From positions 1,488,001-1,552,000 of the forward strand of contig NZ_CP013293.1 of the NCBI RefSeq assembly GCF_001456155.1: a stretch of 64,000 nucleotides of DNA. The letters are read 5' to 3'. Every line of letters begins with the position of its first letter. Position 1 is the first letter of the stretch. The translations under genes and the position numbers were made by a program. Shown here one piece after another: positions 8,126-16,322 of the stretch. The notes under the pieces were generated by a model, which was not told the origin of the DNA, made no database searches, and was given only the letters and a program-made list of their open reading frames with translations. This stretch comes from Chryseobacterium sp. IHB B 17019. Lineage in GTDB: Bacteria > Bacteroidota > Bacteroidia > Flavobacteriales > Weeksellaceae.

Positions 8126-9913
8126 CTAATAATTTCCTTTTCCAATATAATGAGCAGCCACTTTTTCAGTCAATGCCACTACATTAGGATTGTTTGTATA
8201 TTTCGTGAATCTTCTCAATCCGGAAAGCATCATTCTCTGTTCGTCACCTTCTGCGAAAGAAATAATTCCTTCTTTTGCAGCAACAATGATCTTCTCAACA
8301 GCTTTGTAAAGATTCAACTGAGCCATTGCAGCTTCCACAGAATCAGGAGAGAAGTGTTTTTCTGCTCTTAAAATCGCAGATTCTGCCATATAGATCTGGT
8401 TAAGAATTTCAGAAGCATTTAATAGTAAATGTTGTTGTTTCTCAATATCCATCATATATTTTTGAAGTGCAGCTCCGGAAACCATTAAGAAAACTTTCTT
8501 AAGATTAGCAATAATTGCTTTTTCTTCGCTCATAAAAGCCGAATAATCAGGAACTTCAAATGACGGAATTCCCATTAATTCTTTACTGATCGCCATTGCC
8601 GGAGAAAGTAAATCCAGTTCGCCTTTCATTGCTTTCTTGATCAACATACCAACTGCTAAAAGTCGGTTGATTTCGTTGGTTCCTTCATAGATTCTTCCAA
8701 TTCTGGCATCTCTCCACGCAGATTCCATTGGAGTATCTTCTGAGAAGCCCATTCCACCGTAAATCTGAATTCCCTCATCAGCCGTTACCTGAGTAAGATC
8801 TGACACGAAAACCTTAAGGATAGAAGCTTCTACCGCGAATTCCTCAACACCTTTTAATTCAGCTTGCTGGTGATCCATTCCGCCTGCAACTAATTCTGCA
8901 ATTTTATCTTCAACATTTTTTGCTAAACGGTAAGAACCCGCCTCGCTCACAAAAACACCAGTTGACATTTCTGCGATTTTCTTTCTAATTGCTCCAAACG
9001 TTGAGATAGAAACTCCAAACTGTTTTCTTTCATTTGAATATTGAATAGAGTGGTTCAAGATTCTTCTCTGTCCATCAAGATTTGCTGCAGCTAACTTAAT
9101 TCTACCAACATTTAAAGCATTTAAAGCTATTTTGAAACCATTGTTTCTTTCGCCCAACATATTTTCAACAGGAATTTTCATATCATTGAAGAAAACCTGA
9201 CGGGTAGAGGACGAACGGATACCTAATTTGTGCTCTTCCTCACCGAATGTTAAGCTGTTTGGGTCTTCTAATTCTGAACGGTTAATTACAAAACCTGTGA
9301 TATTTTTATCATCATCAATTTTCGCAAAAAGCGTAAAAGTATCTGCAAAACCTGCATTTGAAATCCACATTTTTTGTCCGTTGATGATGTAATGTTTTCC
9401 GTCCTCAGACAATTTTGCTCTTGTTTTCCCTGAATTGGCATCTGAACCAGCATCAGGTTCTGTCAGACAATAGGCTCCGAATTTTGTTCCTGTAGCCAAA
9501 TCCGGAAGATATTTCTTTTTCAATTCTTCACTTCCGTAAAGAAGAGTAGGCAATGTCCCGATTCCGGTATGTGCTCCGTAAGCTGTTGCTAATGAACCAT
9601 TTCCTCCTGAAACGTAATCACAAGCCAACATAGTGCTTACGAATCCCATTCCAAGACCACCATATTCTTCAGGAACGGTGATTCCAAGAAGTCCCATTTC
9701 GCCTAATTTGCGCATTGTTTCTTCTGTCAGGGCATAATCTTTTTTCTCAAAACGATCATGTTGCGGAACAACTTCTCTGTCAATAAATTCTTTCGCAGAA
9801 TCACGAAGCATTTTTTGCTCTTCTGAAAGTTCTTCCAAAGAGAAAATTTCGTTAGCTGGAATTTCTTTTATTAAAAACTCACCTCCTTTTAATGTTTTAT
9901 TAAGTGTAGTCAT
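8126..9913 (-). CDS. Acyl-CoA dehydrogenase, very-long-chain type
   Basis: At 595 residues this is an acyl-CoA dehydrogenase with a C-terminal extension as in the VLCAD/ACAD9 branch, catalysing the first, FAD-dependent step of fatty acid beta-oxidation. The FAD and substrate motifs are visible: CLTEPDAGSDAN near residue 150, the KMWISNAG segment near 181, QIYGGMGF near 384, and the catalytic base E410 in IYEGTNE. It is the last gene of a leftward operon with thiolase and the multifunctional hydratase/dehydrogenase, and is followed by the terminator at 8079-8103. A small four-helix-bundle gene framed by heptamer repeats separates it from the thiolase gene. Confidence 0.95.
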   Translation of the reverse strand: MTTLNKTLKGGEFLIKEIPANEIFSLEELSEEQKMLRDSAKEFIDREVVPQHDRFEKKDYALTEETMRKLGEMGLLGITVPEEYGGLGMGFVSTMLACDYVSGGNGSLATAYGAHTGIGTLPTLLYGSEELKKKYLPDLATGTKFGAYCLTEPDAGSDANSGKTRAKLSEDGKHYIINGQKMWISNAGFADTFTLFAKIDDDKNITGFVINRSELEDPNSLTFGEEEHKLGIRSSSTRQVFFNDMKIPVENMLGERNNGFKIALNALNVGRIKLAAANLDGQRRILNHSIQYSNERKQFGVSISTFGAIRKKIAEMSTGVFVSEAGSYRLAKNVEDKIAELVAGGMDHQQAELKGVEEFAVEASILKVFVSDLTQVTADEGIQIYGGMGFSEDTPMESAWRDARIGRIYEGTNEINRLLAVGMLIKKAMKGELDLLSPAMAISKELMGIPSFEVPDYSAFMSEEKAIIANLKKVFLMVSGAALQKYMMDIEKQQHLLLNASEILNQIYMAESAILRAEKHFSPDSVEAAMAQLNLYKAVEKIIVAAKEGIISFAEGDEQRMMLSGLRRFTKYTNNPNVVALTEKVAAHYIGKGNY

Positions 9914-9922
9914 TATATTATG

Positions 9923-9957
9923 ATTTTAAATTTTAGATTATAAATTTTAAATTAGAT
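9923..9957. repeat. Heptamer array, left of the four-helix-bundle gene
   Basis: Five consecutive 7-nt units, ATTTTAA, ATTTTAG, ATTATAA, ATTTTAA and ATTAGAT, lie between the acyl-CoA dehydrogenase start and the four-helix-bundle gene stop. The array at 10323-10350 contains the reverse complements of the same units, so the two flank the small gene as inverted arms. Confidence 0.7.
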
Positions 9958-9962
9958 CTCAG

Positions 9963-10322
9963 TTATAAATTTTCAGATGAAGTTTTAATGATTTTAGTCA
10001 AAATATTAATTATGCTTTCTATTTCATTTAAATAAGAATCAATTTCAATTTGAACTAAATTTGAAGATTGATAAAGCTTCAACCAATATTTCGTTTCTCT
10101 GGCTTCTTTATTTGCAATAGATAGTTTTGAGATAAAATCTTTTTTAGATTGAGCTGCGATTGCTTCTTCCACATTTGCTCCAATTGAAGTTCCGCAACGA
10201 AGAATTTGTTTTGATAGAATAAATTCATTTTGAGATTTACACTGAGTATAAAATTTAATTATCCTTAAAGCAAATTCAAATGTCTTTGTCTGAATCAAAT
10301 TATCTTCCTTGAAGTTTTTCAT
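9963..10322 (-). CDS. Four-helix bundle protein (23S rRNA intervening-sequence type)
   Basis: The 119-residue product is almost entirely helical and matches the small four-helix bundle family first known from proteins encoded in 23S rRNA intervening sequences. Typical features are the opening KTFEFALRIIKFY segment, the QILRCGTSIGANVEEA motif near residues 40-55, and KEARETKYWLKLY near 72-84. Its role is unknown in the family. It is inserted between thiolase and acyl-CoA dehydrogenase genes of a conserved operon, and both ends are tightly framed by inverted heptamer repeats (5 bp from the stop, immediately before the start), which suggests acquisition as a small cassette. Confidence 0.85.
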   Translation of the reverse strand: MKNFKEDNLIQTKTFEFALRIIKFYTQCKSQNEFILSKQILRCGTSIGANVEEAIAAQSKKDFISKLSIANKEARETKYWLKLYQSSNLVQIEIDSYLNEIESIINILTKIIKTSSENL

Positions 10323-10350
10323 CTAAAATTTATAATTTAAAATCTATAAT
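10323..10350. repeat. Heptamer array, right of the four-helix-bundle gene
   Basis: Four 7-nt units, CTAAAAT, TTATAAT, TTAAAAT and CTATAAT, begin directly after the start codon of the small gene (its upstream side). Their reverse complements are the ATTTTAG, ATTATAA and ATTTTAA units seen at 9923-9957. Confidence 0.7.
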
Positions 10351-10354
10351 TTTT

Positions 10355-11533
10355 TTAAAGAAGTTCAAAGATTGAAGCAGCTCCTTGCCCTGTTCCTACA
10401 CACATTGAAACCATTCCGTATTTGTTTCCGCGTTTTCTCATTTCGTCAAGAAGCTGAACAGTTAATTTTGTTCCGGTGCATCCAAGTGGGTGACCCAAAG
10501 CGATAGCACCTCCATTAACATTCAAAATGTCAGGATTTAATCCTAATTCTTTTTTGATGGCAACAGATTGTGATGCGAATGCTTCGTTTAATTCGATTAA
10601 TTCAATATCTTTTAATTCTAAACCTGCTTGTTTCAAAGCCTTTGGAATTGCATAAATCGGTCCCATTCCCATGATTCTTGGTTCAAGACCGGCTGCTGCA
10701 TAGGCTACTAATCTTGCTTCTGGTTCAAGACCTAATTCTTTTACCATTTCTTCGCTCATTACCATTACAAAAGCAGCTCCGTCACTCATCTGAGAAGAGT
10801 TTCCTGCTGTTACACTTCCTCCATTGGCGAAAACTGGTCTTAATTTAGCTAAACCTTGCAAAGAAGTATCTGCTCTCGGACCTTCATCCACTGAAAAATC
10901 AAACTTTTTGGTCTGCATTTTCTGATTTTCATCTAAGAAATTATATTCAACGGGAATCGGAACGATCTGATTAGCAAATTTACCTTCCTGATTAGCTTTT
11001 AAGGCTTTCATATGAGATTCAAAAGCAAACTGATCCTGTTCTTCTCTTGTGATATTATACTGTTTTGCAACTTCTTCAGCAGTGTAACCCATTCCCCAAT
11101 AATAATCAGGATTTGTTTTTGCGATTTCCGTTTCCGGAACCGGTTTGTAACCACCCATCGGAATGTAAGACATTGATTCTGTACCTCCTGCAATAATACA
11201 ATCAGCCATTCCGGCCTGAATTTTTGCAGAAGCAATCGCAATTGCCTCACTTCCTGATGCACAATATCTGTTCACGGTAACACCGGGAACTTTGTCAGTA
11301 TTCAATCCCATTAAAGAGATCAAACGAGCAACGTTTAAGCCTTGTTCCGCTTCCGGCATTGCATTTCCAACGATAAGGTCATCGATTCTGTTTTTGTCTA
11401 ATTGCGGAAGTTCAGCCATTAGTTTTTCAATAACTGTAGCCGCCATTACATCAGGTCTCGTGAATCTTAAACTTCCTTTTGGAGCTTTTCCAACGGCAGT
11501 TCTGAAGCCCTTTACTATATATGCTGTTTTCAT
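10355..11533 (-). CDS. fadA: Acetyl-CoA acyltransferase (3-ketoacyl-CoA thiolase)
   Basis: The 392-residue protein has the normal length for a biosynthetic or degradative thiolase. The nucleophile C91 is in NRYCASGSEA, NEAF lies near residue 317, the catalytic H348 is in ALGHPLGCTG, and the second cysteine C378 is in CVGTGQG. In this operon it catalyses the last step of beta-oxidation, cleaving 3-ketoacyl-CoA with CoA to release acetyl-CoA. It lies between the hydratase/dehydrogenase and acyl-CoA dehydrogenase genes. The transposase insertion separates it from the former by about 660 bp, so it may rely on read-through or on its own promoter. Confidence 0.95.
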   Translation of the reverse strand: MKTAYIVKGFRTAVGKAPKGSLRFTRPDVMAATVIEKLMAELPQLDKNRIDDLIVGNAMPEAEQGLNVARLISLMGLNTDKVPGVTVNRYCASGSEAIAIASAKIQAGMADCIIAGGTESMSYIPMGGYKPVPETEIAKTNPDYYWGMGYTAEEVAKQYNITREEQDQFAFESHMKALKANQEGKFANQIVPIPVEYNFLDENQKMQTKKFDFSVDEGPRADTSLQGLAKLRPVFANGGSVTAGNSSQMSDGAAFVMVMSEEMVKELGLEPEARLVAYAAAGLEPRIMGMGPIYAIPKALKQAGLELKDIELIELNEAFASQSVAIKKELGLNPDILNVNGGAIALGHPLGCTGTKLTVQLLDEMRKRGNKYGMVSMCVGTGQGAASIFELL

Positions 11534-11571
11534 ATTTTTTATTGATTAATTTATTTTTTTGAGAGTTTTTT

Positions 11572-11641
11572 GCCTCGTAGAGGTAAACTGTTCATAGCTT
11601 GTTTGTTTTGCTTTGTTCGCGGAGCTCCGTAGGAGCGACCT
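11572..11641. repeat. REP-like hairpin pair, left of the RAYT gene
   Basis: Two small hairpins lie here: CCTC-GTA-GAGG (11573-11583) and GCTCC-GTA-GGAGC (11624-11636). The second ends within 7 bp of the transposase stop codon. The same two hairpin types recur beyond the start of the transposase at 12126-12138 and 12173-12185. Confidence 0.7.
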
Positions 11642-11642
11642 G

Positions 11643-12107
11643 TTAATTTTCAATCCATTCGAATAAATATTTTGAATCATATTCGATTTCAAATTTTTCC
11701 ATTAAATCCAAATATTCTTCTTTAAATGTTTTCTTTTTGTGATGTTCTTCTTGGTTTAAAATATACTTTACAACCAGATCAACACTACTTTTGGAATAAG
11801 AGAATGCACCATAACCTTCCTGCCAGTTGAATTTTCCATTTGTCCATCCTTTTTCATTAATGAACTTTGAAGAACCCGCTTTAATATCCCTTACCAAATC
11901 TGAAATTGAAACTGTCGGACTCATACTTACAAGAATATGAACATGATCCGGCATTGCAAAAACAGCGAATAATTTTTGATTTCTATGGGAAACAATACCT
12001 GCAATAAATTTATGTAATTCCTCTCTGCTTTCTTTTGAAATAAGGTTTTGCCTTCCTTTGACAGCGAAAACAATTTGAATATAAATTTGTGTGTATGTGT
12101 TTGCCAT
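11643..12107 (-). CDS. IS200/RAYT-type Y1 transposase (TnpA_REP-like)
   Basis: The 154-residue product is a complete Y1 HUH-type transposase domain. The metal-binding HUH motif is the HVH in MPDHVHILV near residue 55, and the family segment WQEGYGAFSYSKS is followed by the catalytic tyrosine region VVKYILNQEEHH near residue 113. This class cuts and joins single-stranded DNA at hairpins. The closing GYGAFSYSKSS to EEHHKKKTF block is typical of the REP-associated (RAYT) branch common in Bacteroidota. All key residues are intact, so it may be active. Surrounding REP-like hairpins support a domesticated or REP-mobilising role rather than an autonomous insertion sequence. Confidence 0.88.
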   Translation of the reverse strand: MANTYTQIYIQIVFAVKGRQNLISKESREELHKFIAGIVSHRNQKLFAVFAMPDHVHILVSMSPTVSISDLVRDIKAGSSKFINEKGWTNGKFNWQEGYGAFSYSKSSVDLVVKYILNQEEHHKKKTFKEEYLDLMEKFEIEYDSKYLFEWIEN

Positions 12108-12125
12108 AAAAGCTATTATCAGGTC

Positions 12126-12190
12126 GCCTCTACGAGGCTCTGCAAAAATTATAATTTAGCTATTAACAGTTCGCTCCTATGGAGCTCCCT
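12126..12190. repeat. REP-like hairpin pair, right of the RAYT gene
   Basis: GCCTC-TAC-GAGGC (12126-12138) and GCTCC-TAT-GGAGC (12173-12185) are the counterparts of the two hairpins at 11573-11636. The pair ends at the stop codon of the upstream hydratase/dehydrogenase gene (12192). Confidence 0.7.
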
Positions 12191-12191
12191 A

Positions 12192-14585
12192 TTAATTTCT
12201 CAAAGGTTTTCCGTTTTGTAACATATACTGAATTCTCTCCAGTGTTTTTCTTTCGCCACAAAGCTGCAGGAAAGTTTCTCTTTCAAGATTCAATAAATAC
12301 TGTTCGGTTACGACCGTTGGTTCGGAAAGATTTCCTCCGACCATTACGTTGGCTAACTTATCCGCAATTTTTTTGTCGTGTGCAGAGATATAATTTCCGG
12401 TTAACATCTGGTCTGTTCCTACGTAGAACATTCCCAATGCGTCTTTACCAAGAACTTTTACTTTCTGTTCGATTGGTTGAGTATACCCTTGTTCAGCCAA
12501 TAATTTTGCTACTTTTTTAGCTTCTGCGATCTGTCTGTTTTTGCTTACGGAAACGATATCTTTTCCTTTTTCAAGAATTCCCATATCATAAGCTTCATAA
12601 GCAGAAGTAGCTACTTTACCCATGGCGATATTCATGAAAGCATCACGAAGTCTGTTGTTTTTAACATCATCGTTATGGAATTCTCTTGATGTTCTTAAGG
12701 TAAGCTCTTTCGTTCCGCCACCGCCGGGAATTACACCGACTCCGGTTTCAACCAATCCAATGTAAGTTTCTGCTGCTGCGACAACTCTGTCGGCATGCAT
12801 GGTCATTTCGCAACCACCGCCAAGCGTCATTCCATGAGGAGCAACGACAACGGGAATAGAGGAGTAACGAACCCTCATCATAGATTTTTGGAAATAAGCG
12901 ATCGCCATGTTCAAATCATCCCAATCCTGCTCAATAGCCATCATTAAAATCATCGCTAAATTTGCTCCAACAGAGAAATTCGTGCCTTGATTTCCGATTA
13001 CTAATCCGTCATATTCTTTTTCAGCTAAATCAATAGCTCTGTTTAATCCATCTAAAACTTCGCCTCCCAAAGAATTCATTTTAGAACGGATTTCAAAGTT
13101 GATAATTCCGTCTCCAAGATCTTCAATCGAAGCTCCTGAATTACTCCAAAGCGTTTTATTTTTTCTGATATTATCTAAAATAATAAAAGCATCTTGTCCA
13201 GGAATTTTGTTGTATTCGCCTGAGTTTTTATCAACATAAATACTTTGCCCTTCTTCATTTACTTTATAGAAAGTCTCTACATTTTTAACCCAATCTGAAA
13301 CTTCATAACCTGAATCTTTAGTCAATTCAATACCTTTTTGAACACCTACGGCATCCCAGATTTCAAACGGACCGTTTTCCCAACCGAAACCAGCTTTCAT
13401 CGCATCATCGATCTTATAAATTTCATCAGAAATTTCAGGAACTTTGTGTGACACGTAAGCAAATAGTGAACCTAAAGATTTTCTGTATAATTCTGCGGCT
13501 TTATCTTTTCCACCAATTAAAATTTTAAATCTGTCAATCGGTTTATCGATAGTTTTTGTTAATTCTAAGGTCGGGAAAGAAGATTTTCCTTGAAGCTCAT
13601 ATTCTAGTGTATCAAGATTTAAGCTGTGAATTTCAGACTTTCCTTCAGCATTTTTCACTTTTTTATAGAAACCTTGCTCAGTTTTTGAACCTAACCATTT
13701 ATTATCAACCATTTTCTGGATGTAATCTGGAAGGGCGAAAACATTATAGAAGTCATTTTTTTCAACTCCACTGTCACGAACACCGTTTGCCACCATCACC
13801 AAAGTATCCAAACCAACAACATCAGCGGTTCTGAACGTTGCAGATTTTGGACGACCAATTACCGGACCGGTTAATTTATCGACTTCAGAGATTGTCAAAC
13901 CTAATTTTTGAACATTGTGAAGCAAATCCATCATGGAAAAAACTCCAATTCTGTTGGCGATAAATGCAGGAGTGTCTTTCGCTAAAACTGTTGTTTTACC
14001 TAAGAATTTTGCTCCGTAAGTCATATAGAAGTTAATAACTTCCGGAAGTGTATCGTTGGTAGGAATAATCTCTAAAAGAGGAAGATATCTCACAGGATTA
14101 AAGAAATGCGTTCCCGCAAAATACTGTTTGAAATCTTCGCTTCTTCCTTCTGTTAAAAGATGGATAGGAATTCCCGATGTATTAGAAGAAATCAATGTTC
14201 CGGGCTTCCTGAACTGTTCGATTTTTTCATAAACTGATTTTTTGATGTCAAGCCTTTCAACCACAACTTCAATAATCCAGTCTGTATTTTTTATTTTCTG
14301 TAAATCATCATCAAAATTTCCAACCTTAATTCTATCCGCAAATTTTGGGGAATAGAGCAGGGCCGGGCTTGCTTTTTTCAGTTTTTCAAAGTTTTCAGAA
14401 GCGATTCTGTTTCTTACCGCTTTATCATCTTTGGTCAAACCTTTTTTCTGTTCTGCTTCAGTAAGTTCAAAAGGTACGATATCCAACAACGAAACTTCTA
14501 CACCAATATTGGCAAAGTGCGCCGCAATACCGCTTCCCATAATTCCTGAACCAAGAACCGTAACGTGTTTGATTCTTCTTTTCAT
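12192..14585 (-). CDS. 3-hydroxyacyl-CoA dehydrogenase / enoyl-CoA hydratase, multifunctional
   Basis: The 797-residue protein joins two beta-oxidation activities. The dehydrogenase half comes first, with a Rossmann GxGxxG (G12, G14 and G17 in LGSGIMGSG), the NTSGIPI and GTHFFNPVRY motifs, and the 3HCDH C-terminal domains. The enoyl-CoA hydratase half is at the C-terminus, with an oxyanion-hole GMTLGGGCEM and the VETGVGVIPGGGG segment near residues 595-640. This order is the reverse of E. coli FadB. Enzymes of this length are common in Bacteroidota. It is the first structural gene after the MarR regulator, 20 bp downstream, and supplies substrate to the thiolase gene. Confidence 0.95.
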   Translation of the reverse strand: MKRRIKHVTVLGSGIMGSGIAAHFANIGVEVSLLDIVPFELTEAEQKKGLTKDDKAVRNRIASENFEKLKKASPALLYSPKFADRIKVGNFDDDLQKIKNTDWIIEVVVERLDIKKSVYEKIEQFRKPGTLISSNTSGIPIHLLTEGRSEDFKQYFAGTHFFNPVRYLPLLEIIPTNDTLPEVINFYMTYGAKFLGKTTVLAKDTPAFIANRIGVFSMMDLLHNVQKLGLTISEVDKLTGPVIGRPKSATFRTADVVGLDTLVMVANGVRDSGVEKNDFYNVFALPDYIQKMVDNKWLGSKTEQGFYKKVKNAEGKSEIHSLNLDTLEYELQGKSSFPTLELTKTIDKPIDRFKILIGGKDKAAELYRKSLGSLFAYVSHKVPEISDEIYKIDDAMKAGFGWENGPFEIWDAVGVQKGIELTKDSGYEVSDWVKNVETFYKVNEEGQSIYVDKNSGEYNKIPGQDAFIILDNIRKNKTLWSNSGASIEDLGDGIINFEIRSKMNSLGGEVLDGLNRAIDLAEKEYDGLVIGNQGTNFSVGANLAMILMMAIEQDWDDLNMAIAYFQKSMMRVRYSSIPVVVAPHGMTLGGGCEMTMHADRVVAAAETYIGLVETGVGVIPGGGGTKELTLRTSREFHNDDVKNNRLRDAFMNIAMGKVATSAYEAYDMGILEKGKDIVSVSKNRQIAEAKKVAKLLAEQGYTQPIEQKVKVLGKDALGMFYVGTDQMLTGNYISAHDKKIADKLANVMVGGNLSEPTVVTEQYLLNLERETFLQLCGERKTLERIQYMLQNGKPLRN

Positions 14586-14605
14586 TGATTTTATTGATTT
14601 GTTTA

Positions 14606-15070
14606 TTATTTTCTGTTATTTAAATCAGTCGCGATTTTCATAATTTCATTCATGACTTCCTTAAAAGTTTCAAGCTTTTCGGGAGCAATTTTTTCCATGA
14701 CTCTTTTGTTGAAATTGACAACAACTTCTTTTGAGAGATTCCTGGAACTCAATCCTTTATCGGTAAGCTTAATGATCACCTCTCTTTTGTCGGTAGTGGT
14801 TTTTTCCTTATAGATATATCCGTTGTCTTCGAGAAGCTTGATAATTCTTGTAAGTGAAGTGGGTTCGATGGCCATTTTTGGTCCCAGATTCGTACTTCTT
14901 GTTCCTTCTTTTGGGTCTATTTTCAGAAGAGTGAGAGCCTGAACAGCCGTAGAATCATGTTCCTGGGCCAATTCTGTGTACATTTTTGAAACAGCCAACC
15001 AGGTCTGCTTCAAAATTAAATCTACATTTTCTATTTTGTCTTTATTATTATCCATCATTTTTTGTTGCAA
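14606..15070 (-). CDS. MarR family transcriptional regulator of the beta-oxidation operon
   Basis: The 154-residue product is a winged-helix protein of the MarR family. The central recognition region runs from LGPKMAIEPTSLTRIIKLLE to the wing TTDKREVIIKLTDKG, between residues 60 and 110. It heads the operon with the hydratase/dehydrogenase gene 20 bp behind it. A perfect 14-bp palindrome with a TGCATGCA core (15096-15109) lies 26 bp before the start, just upstream of a -7 box TAAATTTG (15081-15088), so autorepression is likely, released by an acyl-CoA or fatty-acid ligand. The ligand is an inference from the neighbours. Confidence 0.88.
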   Translation of the reverse strand: MQQKMMDNNKDKIENVDLILKQTWLAVSKMYTELAQEHDSTAVQALTLLKIDPKEGTRSTNLGPKMAIEPTSLTRIIKLLEDNGYIYKEKTTTDKREVIIKLTDKGLSSRNLSKEVVVNFNKRVMEKIAPEKLETFKEVMNEIMKIATDLNNRK

Positions 15071-15080
15071 TGGTTTTACC

Positions 15081-15109
15081 CAAATTTAGTAAATATTATG
15101 CATGCATAA
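15081..15109 (-). promoter_or_regulatory. Promoter -7 box and operator of the MarR operon
   Basis: On the minus strand TAAATTTG (15081-15088) fits the Bacteroidota -7 consensus. The perfect palindrome TTATGCATGCATAA (15096-15109) lies 7 bp upstream, in the -33/spacer zone where a bound repressor would block RNA polymerase. Confidence 0.6.
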
Positions 15110-15175
15110 CATATTTTAAAGTTAAAATTTGTTAATACACTGACAATAAATAGGTTAAATTATATGACAAGCATA

Positions 15176-15195
15176 ATACTATGCATGCATAGTAT
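15176..15195. promoter_or_regulatory. Second operator-like palindrome (20 bp, perfect)
   Basis: A perfect 20-bp palindrome centred on TGCATGCA, with arms ATACTA and TAGTAT, lies 83 bp centre-to-centre from the one at 15096-15109. It falls between the ABC ATPase stop and the MarR promoter. Two spaced copies suggest paired dimer binding or a second regulated start. Confidence 0.6.
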
Positions 15196-15221
15196 GTGAG
15201 ATTAATAATGAAAATATGGTA

Positions 15222-16145
15222 TTAGTAAATGGTTTTAACTAAATTAACGATTTCTTCGAAAGATTCACATTGCTGTTTCATGGAGTCATTGGAAATAACC
15301 CAAAAGTTGTCTTGAAAATCAAAATGTAAGGAAGAAAGATCTTTTTGGAAGTTTTTTTGGAGCAAAGAATAGAGCATTTCCTTATAAAAATCCGGAGCAT
15401 TGATTTTTGGAGCAACAAAATTTTCATTGACTTCAAATAGTGAAGGATTAATTAATTCATCATGTTGAAGCAGGATATCCTCAACAATTCCGGAATATAA
15501 ATGACCGTTTTTCACATACCAAATTTTATCCGCAAATTCCTTTGCAAGACGCCAATCGTGGGAAGAAAAAAGGATTAATTTATTTTGTTCTTTGGCTAAT
15601 TTCCGAAGTGTTTTAAGAATAATAATTTTATTTTTTTCATCTAAATGAGTTGTTGGCTCATCTAAAATAATAATAGGAGAGTTCTGTGTCAGAGCGCGGC
15701 CAATAAAGGCTTTTTGAAGGTTCCCATCTGAAAGATTTCTCAATAAGGTATGCTTGTATTGATCTAAATCCAGTTCTTTAATAATATCCGAAACTTCTTC
15801 TCTGTCTTCTTTTTTAAGCTCAAAATAAAAAGGATAATGAATATATTTTCCCAGCGAAATAAGATCCTCAACCGTATAATTCTGCGGAATAATCGACTTT
15901 GAGAAAACAACAGCAATATTTTCGGCAATTTCTTTTACGGAAAGATTTTTTATATTCTTATTATTAATAGAAATTTCTCCACTCAATAAAGGAGTTTGAT
16001 GTAGAATTGATTTTATTAACGTTGTTTTTCCCACACCGTTGTTGCCTATCAATAAGCATACTTCTCCTAAATTCAAGCTTGTGTTTGCATTTAAAATTAA
16101 GGTTTTGTTGTAGCCGATGTTTGCTTTGTTTACTTCTAGGTGCAT
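15222..16145 (-). CDS. ABC transporter ATP-binding protein, iron/haem uptake type
   Basis: The 307-residue product has an ABC ATPase domain with Walker A GNNGVGKTT at residues 34-42, a signature LSDGNLQK (a variant of LSGGQ), and Walker B IIILDEPTTHLD. About 55 C-terminal residues form an extension without a recognised domain. It resembles FecE/BtuD-type ATPases that power periplasmic-binding-protein-dependent import of siderophores, haem or cobalamin. The matching FecCD permease is encoded at 16935, separated by a small secreted protein with its own terminator. A Bacteroidota promoter (TATTTTTG at 16182-16189, TTG at 16211-16213) precedes it. Confidence 0.9.
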   Translation of the reverse strand: MHLEVNKANIGYNKTLILNANTSLNLGEVCLLIGNNGVGKTTLIKSILHQTPLLSGEISINNKNIKNLSVKEIAENIAVVFSKSIIPQNYTVEDLISLGKYIHYPFYFELKKEDREEVSDIIKELDLDQYKHTLLRNLSDGNLQKAFIGRALTQNSPIIILDEPTTHLDEKNKIIILKTLRKLAKEQNKLILFSSHDWRLAKEFADKIWYVKNGHLYSGIVEDILLQHDELINPSLFEVNENFVAPKINAPDFYKEMLYSLLQKNFQKDLSSLHFDFQDNFWVISNDSMKQQCESFEEIVNLVKTIY

Positions 16146-16181
16146 TTTTTATTTTTCCGCAAAAATGTAAAGTTTGTTTTA

Positions 16182-16213
16182 CAAAAATAGTGTTTTAAGC
16201 GTAAAAAAATCAA
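16182..16213 (-). promoter_or_regulatory. Promoter of the ABC ATPase gene
   Basis: On the minus strand TTG (16211-16213) and TATTTTTG (16182-16189) are 21 nt apart, close to the Bacteroidota consensus. The predicted leader is about 30 nt. Confidence 0.45.
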
Positions 16214-16268
16214 CGCAGTAATTTTCTGTTTTTAATCAATCTTTTTACAGATAACCAGATATAAAAAA

Positions 16269-16296
16269 GAAGCCACCTCACGAGTGAGGTAGCTTC
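16269..16296 (-). terminator. Terminator of the 144-residue secreted protein gene
   Basis: GAAGC plus ACCTCAC (16269-16281) pairs with GTGAGGT plus GCTTC (16284-16296), with one internal mismatch. On the minus strand the stem is followed by six T. It lies about 27 bp after the 16323 stop codon. Confidence 0.85.
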
Positions 16297-16322
16297 AACA
16301 AGATTACTTCAAAATTTTAGGA

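Larger units (their letters stand above)
11572..12190 (-). mobile_element. RAYT/IS200-like element with REP-like ends
   Basis: A single-gene Y1 transposase unit is bordered on each side by the same two hairpin types, with flanking text such as AGGTCGC matching its inverse GCGACCT on the other side. This is the layout of a REP-associated tyrosine transposase locus. It lies between two genes of the beta-oxidation operon. No accessory TnpB is present, and a target-site duplication is not expected for this class. Confidence 0.7.

Noticed and set aside
11643-12107. Autonomous IS200/IS605 insertion sequence
   Set aside because: Only the Y1 gene is present, without tnpB, and the ends are paired hairpins of two types, which fits a RAYT locus better than a simple insertion sequence. 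It may still be active.
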